DNA of 64,000 nt from Dyella japonica A8 (GTDB lineage Bacteria; Pseudomonadota; Gammaproteobacteria; Xanthomonadales; Rhodanobacteraceae). The translations under genes were made by a program, and so were the position numbers. The DNA is taken from NCBI RefSeq assembly GCF_000725385.1, contig NZ_CP008884.1, positions 1,426,001-1,490,000 of the forward strand, read 5' to 3'. The notes beneath the pieces are model-generated. The model was not told the DNA's origin, did not search any database, and saw nothing but the letters and a program-made list of their open reading frames with translations. Positions 55,590 to 64,000 of this stretch are shown piece after piece (the first letter of the stretch is position 1; every line of letters begins with the position of its first letter).

Positions 55590-56858
55590 TTAGTGCGCGG
55601 CCTTGGCCGCCAGTGCCTGCGCCTGGGCCGGGTCGTGCTTGTGGCGGAACAGCACTAGGAACAGCACCGCCACGATCAGCGAATAGGTGGCGAAGGTCAT
55701 CCAGATGCCGTGCCAGTCCTTGCTCTGGTCCGGATGGGTGAAGAACGCCTCGATCACCAGGCCGCTGATGGAGCTGCCCAGCACCGCGCCGATGCCATTG
55801 GTCATCAGCATGAACAGGCCTTGCGCGCTGGCGCGGATCGAGGGGTCGCTCTGGCCTTCCACGAACAGCGAGCCGGAGATGTTGAAGAAGTCGAACGCCA
55901 TGCCGTACACGATGCACGACAGCACGATCATCCACAGGCCCGGACCCGGGTCGCCATAGGCGAACAGGCCGAAGCGCAGCGTCCACGCCAGCATGCTGAT
56001 CAGCATCACCGTCTTGATGCCGAAGCGGCGCAGGAAGAACGGAATGGCAAGGATGAACAGCGTTTCGGACACCTGCGAGATGGACATGATGATGGCCGGG
56101 TAGCGCACGGCCACCAGGTCCTTGTACGCGTCCATCTGCGCGAAGTCGTGCAGGAATGTATCGCCATACGCGTTGGTGAGCTGCAGCGAGGCGCCCAGCA
56201 GCATGGCGAACAGGAAGAACACCGCCATGCGTGCATCGCGGAACAGCTTGAACGAGGTCAGGCCGAAGGTATCCAGCCACGACTGGTTGGCCTTGCGCTG
56301 GAAACGCGGCGGGCAGGGCGGCAGCGTGAAGGCGTACAGGCCCAGCGCCAGCGCGGCGGCGGCGGCCACGTAGAACTGGCCCGAGGAGGTTTCCAGGCGC
56401 ATCAGGCTCACCGTCCACAGCGCGGCGATGAACCCCACCGTGCCCCACACGCGGATCGGCGGGTAGTCGCGCACCACGTCCTTGCCGTCGCTCTTGAGCG
56501 CGTTGTACGCCACGGCGATGGCGAGCGAGATGGTCGGCATGTAGAACATCATGTTGATCAGCATCACCCAGAACATCAGGCCGGGCGACTGAATCATCGG
56601 CACGGCGCACAGCACGGCGGCGCCGCAGATATGGAAGATGCCGTAGAGCTTCTCGGCATTGATGTACTTGTCCGCGATCACGCCCGCGATGGACGGCATG
56701 AACAGCGAGGCGATGCCCATGGTCGAGAAGATCGCACCGAACTGCGCGCCCGACCAATGCTTGGTCTGGAACCAGTACGCGCCGATGGTAATGAGCCACG
56801 ACCCCCACACGTAATATTGCAGGAAGTTCATGGCGGTCAGGCGCAGTCGCAGGCTCAT
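55590..56858 (-). CDS. MFS nucleoside permease (NupG/XapB-like)
   Basis: A 422-residue inner-membrane protein with about twelve helices. It starts MSLRLRLTAMNFLQYYVWGSW. Features typical of the nucleoside:H+ symporter family are NFLQYYVWGSWLITIGAYW, LFMPSIAGVIADKYINAEKLYG, RVWGTVGFIAALW and GMAFDFFNISGSLFVE. The family imports nucleosides or related compounds; which ones is not visible. The ATG at 56858 gives the family's normal N-terminus; further upstream the frame is unlike protein. It is divergent from the LysE exporter gene. Confidence 0.9.
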   Translation of the reverse strand: MSLRLRLTAMNFLQYYVWGSWLITIGAYWFQTKHWSGAQFGAIFSTMGIASLFMPSIAGVIADKYINAEKLYGIFHICGAAVLCAVPMIQSPGLMFWVMLINMMFYMPTISLAIAVAYNALKSDGKDVVRDYPPIRVWGTVGFIAALWTVSLMRLETSSGQFYVAAAAALALGLYAFTLPPCPPRFQRKANQSWLDTFGLTSFKLFRDARMAVFFLFAMLLGASLQLTNAYGDTFLHDFAQMDAYKDLVAVRYPAIIMSISQVSETLFILAIPFFLRRFGIKTVMLISMLAWTLRFGLFAYGDPGPGLWMIVLSCIVYGMAFDFFNISGSLFVEGQSDPSIRASAQGLFMLMTNGIGAVLGSSISGLVIEAFFTHPDQSKDWHGIWMTFATYSLIVAVLFLVLFRHKHDPAQAQALAAKAAH

Positions 56859-57076
56859 CAGCGTATTCGTGTGCTTCAAACGGTGGTGGACGAAGGGGCG
56901 GCGCGCTCCCGCCCCCAGGCCGGGTGCGGGCCTGGCGGGCGAGCCGAAGATCCCCTGCAAACGGCCTGGAACAACCCGGGACCGTGCCAAAATAGCGGCA
57001 GCCTAGAGGACCGCCGCAGTGGCGACAAGCTGCGCCGCCGCGAAATATTGCGATCCGATTTCCCCGGGAGACCCCT

Positions 57077-57700
57077 GTGAACCTGTTCCTGACCATTGCC
57101 GTGGTGCATCTGGTGGCCCTGTCGAGTCCCGGTCCCGACTTTTTCTTCGTGTCGCAGACGGCGGTGAGCCGCTCGCGGCGGCAAGCGATGTTCGGTGTCA
57201 TCGGCATCACCCTCGGCGTCGTCGTGTGGTCGGCGCTGGCGCTGGCGGGGCTTCAGCTGGCGCTGCAGCGGTTGGCCTGGCTGGAACGCCTGATCGCCGT
57301 TGCCGGTGGCCTTTACCTGGTGTGGATGGGGTTGAAGATGTTGCGCGGCGCATTCAAGGCGCCGGCCACGCAGGGCGAGCCCGTGCAAGTCCTGCAGCAG
57401 AGCGACTGGGCCACCCTGCGCGCCGGCCTGCTCACCAACCTGTCCAATCCCAAGGTGGTGATCTACTTCGGCAGCGTGTTTTCAGCCTTCCTGGGTGATC
57501 GCGTGAGCGTGGGCGCGCGCTGGGGGCTCTGGAGCATGGTCGTCGCCGAAACGCTGCTGTGGTTCACCCTGGTGGCCGGCGTGTTCGCGCTGCCGGCCAT
57601 GCGTCGCGGCTATCTCAGGCTCTCGCGTTGGATCGATGGCCTGGCCGGCACGGTGTTCGTGGCGTTCGGCCTGCACCTGATTTTCGCTCGCAAGGGGTAA
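57077..57700 (+). CDS. LysE/RhtB-family amino acid exporter
   Basis: A 207-residue inner-membrane protein with six helices. SSPGPDFFFVSQTAVSRSRRQAM near the N-terminus is the hallmark of the family (normally PGP-x-x-x). GLYLVWMGLKMLRG and GLLTNLSNPKVVIYFGSVF follow. Family members export threonine, homoserine or other amino acids; the substrate is not known. The start is GTG at 57077, with GGGAGA upstream; no ATG is suitable. The end converges on the GlcD-like gene. Confidence 0.87.
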   Translation: MNLFLTIAVVHLVALSSPGPDFFFVSQTAVSRSRRQAMFGVIGITLGVVVWSALALAGLQLALQRLAWLERLIAVAGGLYLVWMGLKMLRGAFKAPATQGEPVQVLQQSDWATLRAGLLTNLSNPKVVIYFGSVFSAFLGDRVSVGARWGLWSMVVAETLLWFTLVAGVFALPAMRRGYLRLSRWIDGLAGTVFVAFGLHLIFARKG

Positions 57701-57717
57701 GAGACTGCGACTGACCA

Positions 57718-57748
57718 CTTAGCGACTTTACGATTGAGCCTCGCTAAG
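57718..57748. terminator. Hairpin between convergent genes, possible terminator
   Basis: CTTAGCGA (57718-57725) pairs exactly with TCGCTAAG (57741-57748) over a 15-base loop. There is no T run on either side, so terminator function is doubtful. Confidence 0.35.
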
Positions 57749-57750
57749 GG

Positions 57751-59121
57751 TTAAGGCAGCAGCTTGCCTGGATTGAGGATGCCCTCAGGGTCGAACGCCG
57801 CCTTCACGTTGCGCATCAGGTGCAGGGTGGAAGGCTGCAGCGCGAGCGGCATGAACTCCTTCTTGACCAGCCCGATGCCGTGTTCGCCCGACAGTGTGCC
57901 TTCGAGCGAGATCACCAGCGCGAAAATCTCAGCCAGGCAGGCGTGGGAGCGTTCGCGTTCCGCATCGTCGCGCGGCAGCAGGTTCACGTGCAGGTTGCCG
58001 TTGCCTGCGTGGCCGAAGCTCACGATCAGCACGTCGTGTTTCTTGGCCAGCTGTTTGATGCCATCCACCAGTTCCGGCAGACGGCTGACCGGCACGACCA
58101 CGTCTTCGTTGATCTTGTTCGGCGAGATGGTGCGTTGTGCCGGGGATAGTGCTTTGCGCGCAGACCACAAGGCTTCGGTTTCCTTCGCGGTCTCGGCCAC
58201 GCGCAGGTCTTCCAGTCCTTCGCCGCGCGCAGCGCGCGACACGGCGTCCACCGCGCTGGGCAGCGTCTCCGGTTCGCCATCCACTTCGATCATCAGCATG
58301 GCGCCGGCCAGCGGCACGCCGTCACCACCATAGTCGCGCGCGAGCTTCAGCGCGACGTCGTCGATGAACTCCAGAGCGCACGGCGTGACCGGCTGCGCCA
58401 TGATGCGTGCCACCGCGCGCGCGGCAGCGGAAACGTCGCGGTAGGTGGCGCGGATGGTGCGCAGGGCCGACGGCTTGGGCGTGAGCTTCAGCGTGGCTTC
58501 GGTGATCAGCGCCAGCGTGCCCTCCGAACCGATCAGCAGGCGCGTCAGGTCATAACCGGTGGCGCCCTTGCTAGTGTAGGTGCCACAGCGGAAGCCTTCG
58601 CCGGTGCCTGCGACGGCGCGCAGGCCCAGCGTGTTTTCGCGCGGACTGCCGTATTTCACAGTGCGCGGTCCCGCCGAATTGCAGGCGAGGTTGCCACCGA
58701 TGCTGCACCAGGGCGATGAGGAGGGGTCCGGCGGCCAGAAAAAGCCGTGGGGCTTCAGTGCCTGCTGCAGGTCGCCGTTGAGCACGCCGGGCTCCACCAC
58801 GGCAAGGCGATTATCCGGATCGATGCGCAGGATGCGGTTCATGCGCTCGAAGCTCACCACCACACCGCCTTCCACCGGCACCGTCGCGCCGGTGGTGTTG
58901 GTGCCGCGCCCGCGCCCGATCACCGGCACGCGATGCGCGCGGCAGGCCTGCATCAGCGCCTCGGTCTGTTCGTGCGTGGTGGGAAACACCACGGCATCGG
59001 GCAGGGCGTTGCGGCGCGAGTTGTCATAGGCGTAGGCGAGGCGCTCGGCCATGCCGGTGGCCATGGCATCACCGGGAAAGAGTTGGCTGAGGGCGTCGAG
59101 CAGGGCGGCGGGCAGGTTCAT
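57751..59121 (-). CDS. FAD-binding oxidoreductase, GlcD/D-lactate dehydrogenase type
   Basis: A 456-residue flavoenzyme. The PCMH-type FAD-binding domain includes GRGRGTNTTGATVPVEGGVVV, NLACNSAGPRTVKYGSPREN and GATGYDLTRLLIGSEGTLALIT. The C-terminal substrate domain has FGHAGNGNLHVNLLPRD and SGEHGIGLVKKEFM with the metal-binding His residues. The protein belongs to the glycolate/D-lactate/2-hydroxyglutarate dehydrogenase group, oxidising 2-hydroxyacids and passing electrons to quinone or cytochrome. The exact substrate cannot be decided. The ATG at 59121 is the standard start; an upstream start adds seven residues. Confidence 0.9.
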   Translation of the reverse strand: MNLPAALLDALSQLFPGDAMATGMAERLAYAYDNSRRNALPDAVVFPTTHEQTEALMQACRAHRVPVIGRGRGTNTTGATVPVEGGVVVSFERMNRILRIDPDNRLAVVEPGVLNGDLQQALKPHGFFWPPDPSSSPWCSIGGNLACNSAGPRTVKYGSPRENTLGLRAVAGTGEGFRCGTYTSKGATGYDLTRLLIGSEGTLALITEATLKLTPKPSALRTIRATYRDVSAAARAVARIMAQPVTPCALEFIDDVALKLARDYGGDGVPLAGAMLMIEVDGEPETLPSAVDAVSRAARGEGLEDLRVAETAKETEALWSARKALSPAQRTISPNKINEDVVVPVSRLPELVDGIKQLAKKHDVLIVSFGHAGNGNLHVNLLPRDDAERERSHACLAEIFALVISLEGTLSGEHGIGLVKKEFMPLALQPSTLHLMRNVKAAFDPEGILNPGKLLP

Positions 59122-59166
59122 GGGGCAAGTATCCCACTCCACCGCGCCGGTCGCTCTGGGAGGCGG

Positions 59167-60672
59167 CTAGCCGGCGATGTGCGCGACCGGCGCGTTCGTG
59201 CGTGTTGGCGGTGGCGTTGGTATGGCGGGTAGCAAGGCTTCGATCCGTTGGCGCACATAGGGATAGAACGGGTTGGAGCTGATGCGCAGGACTGCGTCGA
59301 GGTTCAGGATCAGCGCACCGCGCTCGCCACGCGGCGCCGCCGTGCCCAGGCGGATGCCGTAGTCCTCCGACATGTCCGGCTCGGTGCCGTACAACGGATC
59401 GTTAGGTGGAAACGGCAGGGCGATGTGCGAGAGCGAGAAGATATTGTCCGGATACCGGATGGGCAGCGGCGTGGCAGTCGCTGTCGTCTGGCCGGCTTCC
59501 GTGGTGCGGGCAACAGTGTGGTCGTCGTTCTCCGCGGTATTGCTGACCACCGTGGCGCGATACGACTGCGGGCCGGATGGCAGCATGCGGTTGAGCGCCA
59601 TGAGCGAGGCCGGCTTCAGCAAGGTATCGAAGCGATGGTCGCGGTTGACATCGAACAGCACGACTTCGCTGCCATTCGCCGGCAGGTGGGCATAGAGCGT
59701 GCGCATCACGGCGGAAGCGCTCACCGTATCGTCCACCACCGACTGGAAGGTGAGGATGGGCGGCAGGCGGGAGAGTTGCTTGCCGCGCGCCATGCGCAGC
59801 ACCTGGCTGCGGATGGCATCGGTCAGCAGGTAGGACTGCCGTGCCGCGTTCACCGGAAACGAGTTGTACTTGTACGGGTTGTATTCCGGCAGCAGGTCCA
59901 GCCACGCCGCCTTGGCGAATCGCGGCAGCAGGGCCGGCAGGCCGGCCAACCCGGCGAATCGCGCGAAGCGGGTAACGCCGATCATCGGTGACAGCAGGAC
60001 GAGCCGCGTCGGCATGGTCAGTTCATGGTGCTCGCAGGCATCCAGCGTGTACTTCACGGCGAGCGCGCCACCGTTCGAATAGCCGACCATGTGAATGGGC
60101 AAGTCCGGCCCTACGCGGCGACGCGCCTCGCGCATGGCCAGCCGGGTTGCCGCCAGCCAGTCGGGCCAGTCCACCCGGGTGAGTGAGGCAGGCACGGTGC
60201 CATGCCCGGGCACGCGCAGCCCGATGGCGACGAAGCCGTGCGCGCGGTACAGCTCGGCGATGTCGCGCAGGCTGTACGGTGAATCGGTCAGGCCATGGAT
60301 CAGCACCACGGCACCGACCGGCGTGCCGGTGGGTTCCAGTACGTACGAGCGGTTCCAGTCGTGCGCGAAATGCCCCGGATACATCGGCGCGCCCTGGAAA
60401 TACCGGTTGGTCGCGACACGCTCGGAAGGTTCGAGCTTGTCCGTGACCTCGGTCTTCACCTGGTCGAACGCGTGTTGTTCCGCCGCCAGATAGCCTGTCC
60501 AGTCGGTAGCGTCGAGCTGCGAGGGCGTGAGCTCATCGGGAACGAAGGTCTGCCATGGGGCCAACGGGTCTCCCTGTTGTGAATCCCAGGCTCGGATGCC
60601 AAGTAGCGAGACCAGGAATACCAGGGCGACGATGGACGTCCATTTGCCGATCTTGATCAAGGCGCGAAGCAT
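59167..60672 (-). CDS. Membrane-anchored alpha/beta hydrolase
   Basis: A 501-residue protein with an N-terminal membrane helix (about 10-28, KWTSIVALVFLVSLLGI). An alpha/beta-hydrolase domain follows: VVLIHGLTDSP (about 122-132), GLRVPGHGTVP and the nucleophile elbow GYSNGG with Ser199. The C-terminal region contains DVNRDHRFDTLL as a probable His motif. It is longer than usual hydrolases, with about 130 extra residues at the C-terminus. The substrate is unknown; a role in envelope lipid turnover is only a guess. The ATG at 60672 has GGGGA upstream. Confidence 0.82.
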   Translation of the reverse strand: MLRALIKIGKWTSIVALVFLVSLLGIRAWDSQQGDPLAPWQTFVPDELTPSQLDATDWTGYLAAEQHAFDQVKTEVTDKLEPSERVATNRYFQGAPMYPGHFAHDWNRSYVLEPTGTPVGAVVLIHGLTDSPYSLRDIAELYRAHGFVAIGLRVPGHGTVPASLTRVDWPDWLAATRLAMREARRRVGPDLPIHMVGYSNGGALAVKYTLDACEHHELTMPTRLVLLSPMIGVTRFARFAGLAGLPALLPRFAKAAWLDLLPEYNPYKYNSFPVNAARQSYLLTDAIRSQVLRMARGKQLSRLPPILTFQSVVDDTVSASAVMRTLYAHLPANGSEVVLFDVNRDHRFDTLLKPASLMALNRMLPSGPQSYRATVVSNTAENDDHTVARTTEAGQTTATATPLPIRYPDNIFSLSHIALPFPPNDPLYGTEPDMSEDYGIRLGTAAPRGERGALILNLDAVLRISSNPFYPYVRQRIEALLPAIPTPPPTRTNAPVAHIAG

Positions 60673-60820
60673 GCGGTCCCCGTGGGCGGGGCCACCGGAG
60701 GCGGCCAGCATTCACAGTGTGCCCGAGAAAGCATGGGGAAACCGTAGAAGCTTCCTAAGGCTGGCTTCGGGGGTGTCGTGGCACCTTCTCGAGGGAATTC
60801 GCCTGGCCGACGTCGATCGT

Positions 60821-61177
60821 TCAGCAGCTTTCAAAGGCATGGCGCCAGTGCGCCATGCGCGCGTTGGCGCCCGCACCGTCATAGCTGACGACATCGAAGC
60901 GGCACGCGTGTTGGGCGTGCTTCGGATGAGTCGAGAGCCACAGCTGCGCCGCGGCGACCAGACGCGCCTGCTTGCTGGCGGTGACCGAGGCGGCTGCGCC
61001 GCCGTGGCTGGCGTGCAGGCGGTGGCGCACTTCGACGAACACGACCGTGTCGCCCTCGAGCATCACCAGGTCGAGTTCGCCGTAGCGCGTGGTGTAGTTG
61101 CGATCCAGCAGGACGAAGCCTGCGCGCTGGAGTTCCACGCAGGCCCGTTGTTCGAAGGCGGCGCCCGCGGCGCGCAT
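60821..61177 (-). CDS. yraN: YraN/UPF0102 family endonuclease-like protein
   Basis: A 118-residue protein with a restriction-endonuclease fold. GFVLLDRNYTTRYGELDLVM and DTVVFVEVRHRLHASHGGA contain the conserved Glu/Asp and Glu-x-Arg residues of the UPF0102 family. Its precise activity is uncertain; it is often encoded after lpoA, as here. The start ATG overlaps the lpoA stop (TGATG), implying coupled translation. The frame continues upstream inside lpoA but that part is not YraN-like. Confidence 0.92.
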   Translation of the reverse strand: MRAAGAAFEQRACVELQRAGFVLLDRNYTTRYGELDLVMLEGDTVVFVEVRHRLHASHGGAAASVTASKQARLVAAAQLWLSTHPKHAQHACRFDVVSYDGAGANARMAHWRHAFESC

Positions 61178-63033
61178 CAATGCGAGGTCGGCTGCTCGCT
61201 CTGCAGCTGCGGCGTGCCGCTGGCATCCGTCGGCGGAGCGAGGGCGGGCGCCGAATCCATCTGCAGGCTGCCGTTGAGCGGACGGGCGAGGCCATCCTGG
61301 AACTTGGCCCACACCATGACGCGCCGGATGCGGCCGAACTGGTCGGAGGTCAGCTGTCCGCTGGCGCCCGGCAGGTAGCTGCCAGGATGCGCGCGCAGCC
61401 AATCGATGTACGGCGCGAGATTCCACGCGTCCATGCCGAACGCGAACAGGCGCGCCGACGTGCCGCGTGCGGCGGGCAGCTGCGAGGCGATGTCGGCATG
61501 GTTGGGCAGGCCCGGCTGCGCGTCGAACAGCCACGGCGAATCGCAGAACTCCACGCCTTCCAGATCGCGGTTGGCGCTTGCATCGTCGGTGCCAGCATAG
61601 ATATGCGAGGTGCCGAACACCGGCAGGTTGATGTGGGCCAGCTTGAGCTGCGGCAGCAGCAGGCGCGCCTGTTGCGGACGCATGCTGATGAACAGGCCGG
61701 TGGTGTTGGGCGTGCCCGGCGGGTTGCCGTTGTCGGTCGGCATGCCGAGGCCGCTGATGGTCGAGGCGAAGTTGACCCCGCTGCCATTGAGGTTGCCCGC
61801 GCCGGACAGCTTGCCGCCACGCGCTTCCAGTTCGGCCTTGAACGACTTGGCGGCGCGTTGCGCGAAGTCGTCGTTGCTCACGATGACGAACGCCGTGGTG
61901 ATGCCGTTCTCCACCATGTGGTCGGCCGCCTGGGCGCCTTCCGTTTCAGGCAGCAGGCCGAATTCGCTGACGCCGCTGGCAGGCAGGCTCTTGTCGTCCG
62001 GATGGTTGAGCGCGAGCAACGGCACGGGCAGCTGGGGCAGGCCGAACAGCGCGGATACTTCGCCCCGTGTCAGCGGGCCGATGACGAGCTGTGCGCCATC
62101 GGTGACGGCTTGCTGGTATGCCTTGATGGCACCGGCAGCCGTGCCATTGCTGTCATAGATGCGCACGGGCGGACGCGGCGTGTGATTGCGCGCGGAATCG
62201 GCATAGGCAGCGAAGAAGCCTTCGCGGATGGCGGTGCCGGCGGCGCCGAGGTTGCCGCTGGTCGGCAGCAGCAGCGCGACGCGCGAGGGCATCTTGAAGC
62301 CTTCGCGGACGTTGGCGCCTTCGCCCGGGATCATGGTGCCCACTTCCTGCTCCAGCGCAGGCGCGGGACGGGCCACGGCGACGCCGAGCTGGGTCAGCGC
62401 CTCGTTTACCCACGGCAGCATGCGGTCACCCGGTTGCATCGCGGCGGCGCGCTGCTTGAGCGGATCGACGCCGAGCTTGCCGAGCAGCGCCACGACCTGC
62501 TTGCGGTTCTGTGCCTGGTCCAGTCCGCTCAGCTGGCCATCCATCTCCACGCGGGAGCGTGCGGCGCCCCACAGATCGCCCGTCTGTTCCATAGCCTGCG
62601 AGCGAAGCTCCAGCAGGCGCAGGTTGAGCGTGGGCGGCACGCTGATGTTGGGCTGCGTGGTGAGCTGCAGCGCGCGCGCAGCGTTGTGCTGTTTCAACGC
62701 CCACTCGGCCTGCAGCAGGTCCAGTCGCGAGGGCTCGTCGCCGGTGAGGCGCTGGCGGCGGATGGTGTCGAGCAGGGGTGCGGCGCGATCGAGCTGGCCT
62801 TCCTGCCGGTAAGTCTCGGCGGCCAGCAACTGGTAGTGGTCGCGATTGCTGCCGGTCTGGGCCAGCGTGAGATACGCCTGGGCGGCTTCGTCGAGCTTGC
62901 CCTGCTGGACCAGGGCGTCGGCTTGCTCACTCGCCGCGATCTCGGCAGGCGACCTTTGCGCTGCCGGCGGTACGCAACCTGCAAGTGCCAGAGAAATCAG
63001 CAGGGCAACGCCTGCGGCGCGGTACAAGCGCAT
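61177..63033 (-). CDS. lpoA: Penicillin-binding protein activator LpoA (LppC)
   Basis: A 618-residue outer-membrane lipoprotein. The signal peptide ends in a lipobox LALAGC (Cys20). The N-terminal half has TPR-like helices (ADALVQQGKLDEAAQAYLTLA, AAETYRQEGQLDRAAPLLD). The C-terminal half is a periplasmic-binding-protein-like domain (VALLLPTSGNLGAAGTAIREGF, VIGPLTRGEVSAL, PQARLLLPQLKLAHINLPVFGTS). LpoA stimulates the peptidoglycan synthase PBP1a. The ATG at 63033 has GAAGGGA upstream; earlier starts lie in the rsmI promoter. The gene is divergent from rsmI with a 94-bp gap. Confidence 0.93.
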   Translation of the reverse strand: MRLYRAAGVALLISLALAGCVPPAAQRSPAEIAASEQADALVQQGKLDEAAQAYLTLAQTGSNRDHYQLLAAETYRQEGQLDRAAPLLDTIRRQRLTGDEPSRLDLLQAEWALKQHNAARALQLTTQPNISVPPTLNLRLLELRSQAMEQTGDLWGAARSRVEMDGQLSGLDQAQNRKQVVALLGKLGVDPLKQRAAAMQPGDRMLPWVNEALTQLGVAVARPAPALEQEVGTMIPGEGANVREGFKMPSRVALLLPTSGNLGAAGTAIREGFFAAYADSARNHTPRPPVRIYDSNGTAAGAIKAYQQAVTDGAQLVIGPLTRGEVSALFGLPQLPVPLLALNHPDDKSLPASGVSEFGLLPETEGAQAADHMVENGITTAFVIVSNDDFAQRAAKSFKAELEARGGKLSGAGNLNGSGVNFASTISGLGMPTDNGNPPGTPNTTGLFISMRPQQARLLLPQLKLAHINLPVFGTSHIYAGTDDASANRDLEGVEFCDSPWLFDAQPGLPNHADIASQLPAARGTSARLFAFGMDAWNLAPYIDWLRAHPGSYLPGASGQLTSDQFGRIRRVMVWAKFQDGLARPLNGSLQMDSAPALAPPTDASGTPQLQSEQPTSH

Positions 63034-63127
63034 GGCCAAATCCCTTCGAGCTTTTTTGACGACATGGTCGGCGAATGGGCGATGATAGCCCATTGGAACG
63101 CCGCTCCACGGCGCAGGAAGCAGCAAG

Positions 63128-63955
63128 ATGTCACAAATTCAGCCTGGTCTGCTTTGGGTGGTCGCCACGCCGATCGGTCATCGGGATGACTTTTCCGCAC
63201 GTGCTATTGAAACGTTGCGTAAGGTCGCGGTGATCGCCGCCGAGGACACCCGGCACAGCCGTCCATTGCTGATGCATTACAACATCGGCACGCCGCTGGT
63301 GGCCCTGCATGAACACAACGAGCGCGAGGTGGTGGACGCCATCGTCAGGCGCCTGCTGGGCGGTGAATCGGTAGCGCTGATTTCCGATGCGGGCACGCCG
63401 CTGATCAGCGACCCGGGCTTTCGCCTGGTGCGCGCCGCGCGCGCGGCGGGCATCCGTTGCGTGCCCGTGCCTGGTGCCTGCGCGGCCATTGCCGCACTTT
63501 CAGTGGCCGGCCTGCCCAGCGATCGGTTTGTGTTCGAAGGTTTCTTGCCGCCCAAGGCCGCCGCGCGACGCTCGCGTTTGCAGGAACTTGCGGGCGACGC
63601 GCGCACGCTTATCTTTTATGAGTCCTCGCATCGCGTGGCCGAAAGCCTGGCCGACATGCGCGATGTATTCGGCGAGGCGCGCGAAGGCGTGCTGGCCCGC
63701 GAACTGACGAAGCTGTTCGAAACCGTGATTGGCGAACCGCTGGGCGAGCTGGCGACGCGTGTTGCGAATGACCCCGACCAGCAGCGCGGCGAGTGCGTGA
63801 TTCTCGTGGCCGGACGCGGTGAAGAGGCGGATGCACGCGAGGCGGAAGGGCGGCGCGTGTTCGCCATCCTGCGCGAAGAACTGCCCCCGGCGAAGGCGGC
63901 CAAGCTGGCCGCGGCCATCACAGGGGCGCCGCGCAAGCTGCTCTATGAGGGCTGA
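63128..63955 (+). CDS. rsmI: 16S rRNA (cytidine-1402-2'-O)-methyltransferase
   Basis: A 275-residue SAM-dependent enzyme methylating ribose of C1402 in 16S rRNA. It contains LWVVATPIG, AAEDTRHSRPLLMHY, ALHEHNEREV, VALISDAGTPLISDPGFRLVRAA, GLPSDRFVFEGFLPPK and LIFYESSHRVAESLADM, all characteristic. The usual TPIGNL is TPIGHR here, and PGPCA is PGACA; neither is expected to be fatal. The ATG lies six bases after AGGAAGCAAG. It is divergent from lpoA, as in other gammaproteobacteria. The last 45 bases of the window after it show no recognisable gene. Confidence 0.96.
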   Translation: MSQIQPGLLWVVATPIGHRDDFSARAIETLRKVAVIAAEDTRHSRPLLMHYNIGTPLVALHEHNEREVVDAIVRRLLGGESVALISDAGTPLISDPGFRLVRAARAAGIRCVPVPGACAAIAALSVAGLPSDRFVFEGFLPPKAAARRSRLQELAGDARTLIFYESSHRVAESLADMRDVFGEAREGVLARELTKLFETVIGEPLGELATRVANDPDQQRGECVILVAGRGEEADAREAEGRRVFAILREELPPAKAAKLAAAITGAPRKLLYEG

Positions 63956-64000
63956 TTGCCCCTGAAAAGACCGATTCTCTGAGGTTTTGAGCGCCGCGTT

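Noticed and set aside
55342..57210. Open frame of 622 codons on the minus strand overlapping dusB and the MFS permease
   Set aside because: The translation has no domain and includes repeat-derived sequence. The real genes in other frames have clear families.
63956..64000. Start of an RNase P RNA or mra gene after rsmI
   Set aside because: Only 45 bases remain and they carry no recognisable conserved element.

Overview
The window is a GC-rich chromosomal segment from a gammaproteobacterium, most likely of the order Xanthomonadales and the family Rhodanobacteraceae (Dyella/Rhodanobacter/Luteibacter-like). This placement is inferred from gene content and order, a complete cbb3 oxidase cluster with its assembly genes, a ColR-like regulator, and abundant REP-type and 'gtgcgctccc'-type intergenic repeats. 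It was not tested by database search. There is no rRNA, CRISPR array, transposase, integrase or prophage. One tRNA (Gly, CCC) is present. The content is core metabolism, respiration, envelope and transport.

Layout. 1-11.2 kb: the 5' end of mscL, a FAH-family hydrolase, a MacAB-like export operon (adaptor, ATPase, two permeases) followed by the relic of another permease tail, a lipoprotein hydrolase, an AtoE-like carrier, an EamA exporter, an Ada-like AraC/methyltransferase and a small membrane protein. 11.2-18.5 kb: a Rieske ferredoxin, an SLC13 carrier, trmB-thiG-thiS and a large secreted protein with a glutamine-rich tail. 18.6-25.6 kb: tRNA-Gly, a zinc-protease-like gene overlapping rimK, a two-component system, ilvE and metF. 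25.7-34.6 kb: ccoNOQP, a small membrane gene, ccoG, fixH, ccoI, ccoS and a TauE-like gene, almost all overlapping and preceded by an FNR/Anr box. 34.7-48.4 kb: ahcY, an S9 peptidase, ppc, a GST-like gene, uup, a D-Ala-D-Ala carboxypeptidase and metK. 48.6-64 kb: a Tat-exported flavoprotein, secreted and lipid-anchored hydrolases, a methyltransferase, dusB, transporters, a GlcD-like oxidase, yraN-lpoA and the divergent rsmI.

Genes that work together. metF, ahcY and metK are three steps of the methionine/SAM cycle, and each carries visible control DNA. ahcY has a leader that matches the SAH riboswitch. metF and metK share a related palindromic sequence close to their start codons. The cbb3 block holds the structural subunits together with electron-transfer assembly, copper supply and assembly proteins, and its FNR/Anr box suggests induction at low oxygen. 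lpoA and yraN form an operon divergent from rsmI.

Intergenic DNA is the most unusual part. It contains several REP-like inverted repeats, a tandem array of about 215-bp units between the S9 peptidase and ppc, a perfect 44-bp inverted repeat near 54.3 kb, and a composite element whose arms flank a REP upstream of the S9 peptidase. No wholly new multi-gene system was recognised. The strongest leads are the SAM-cycle control elements, the repeat families and the permease relic.
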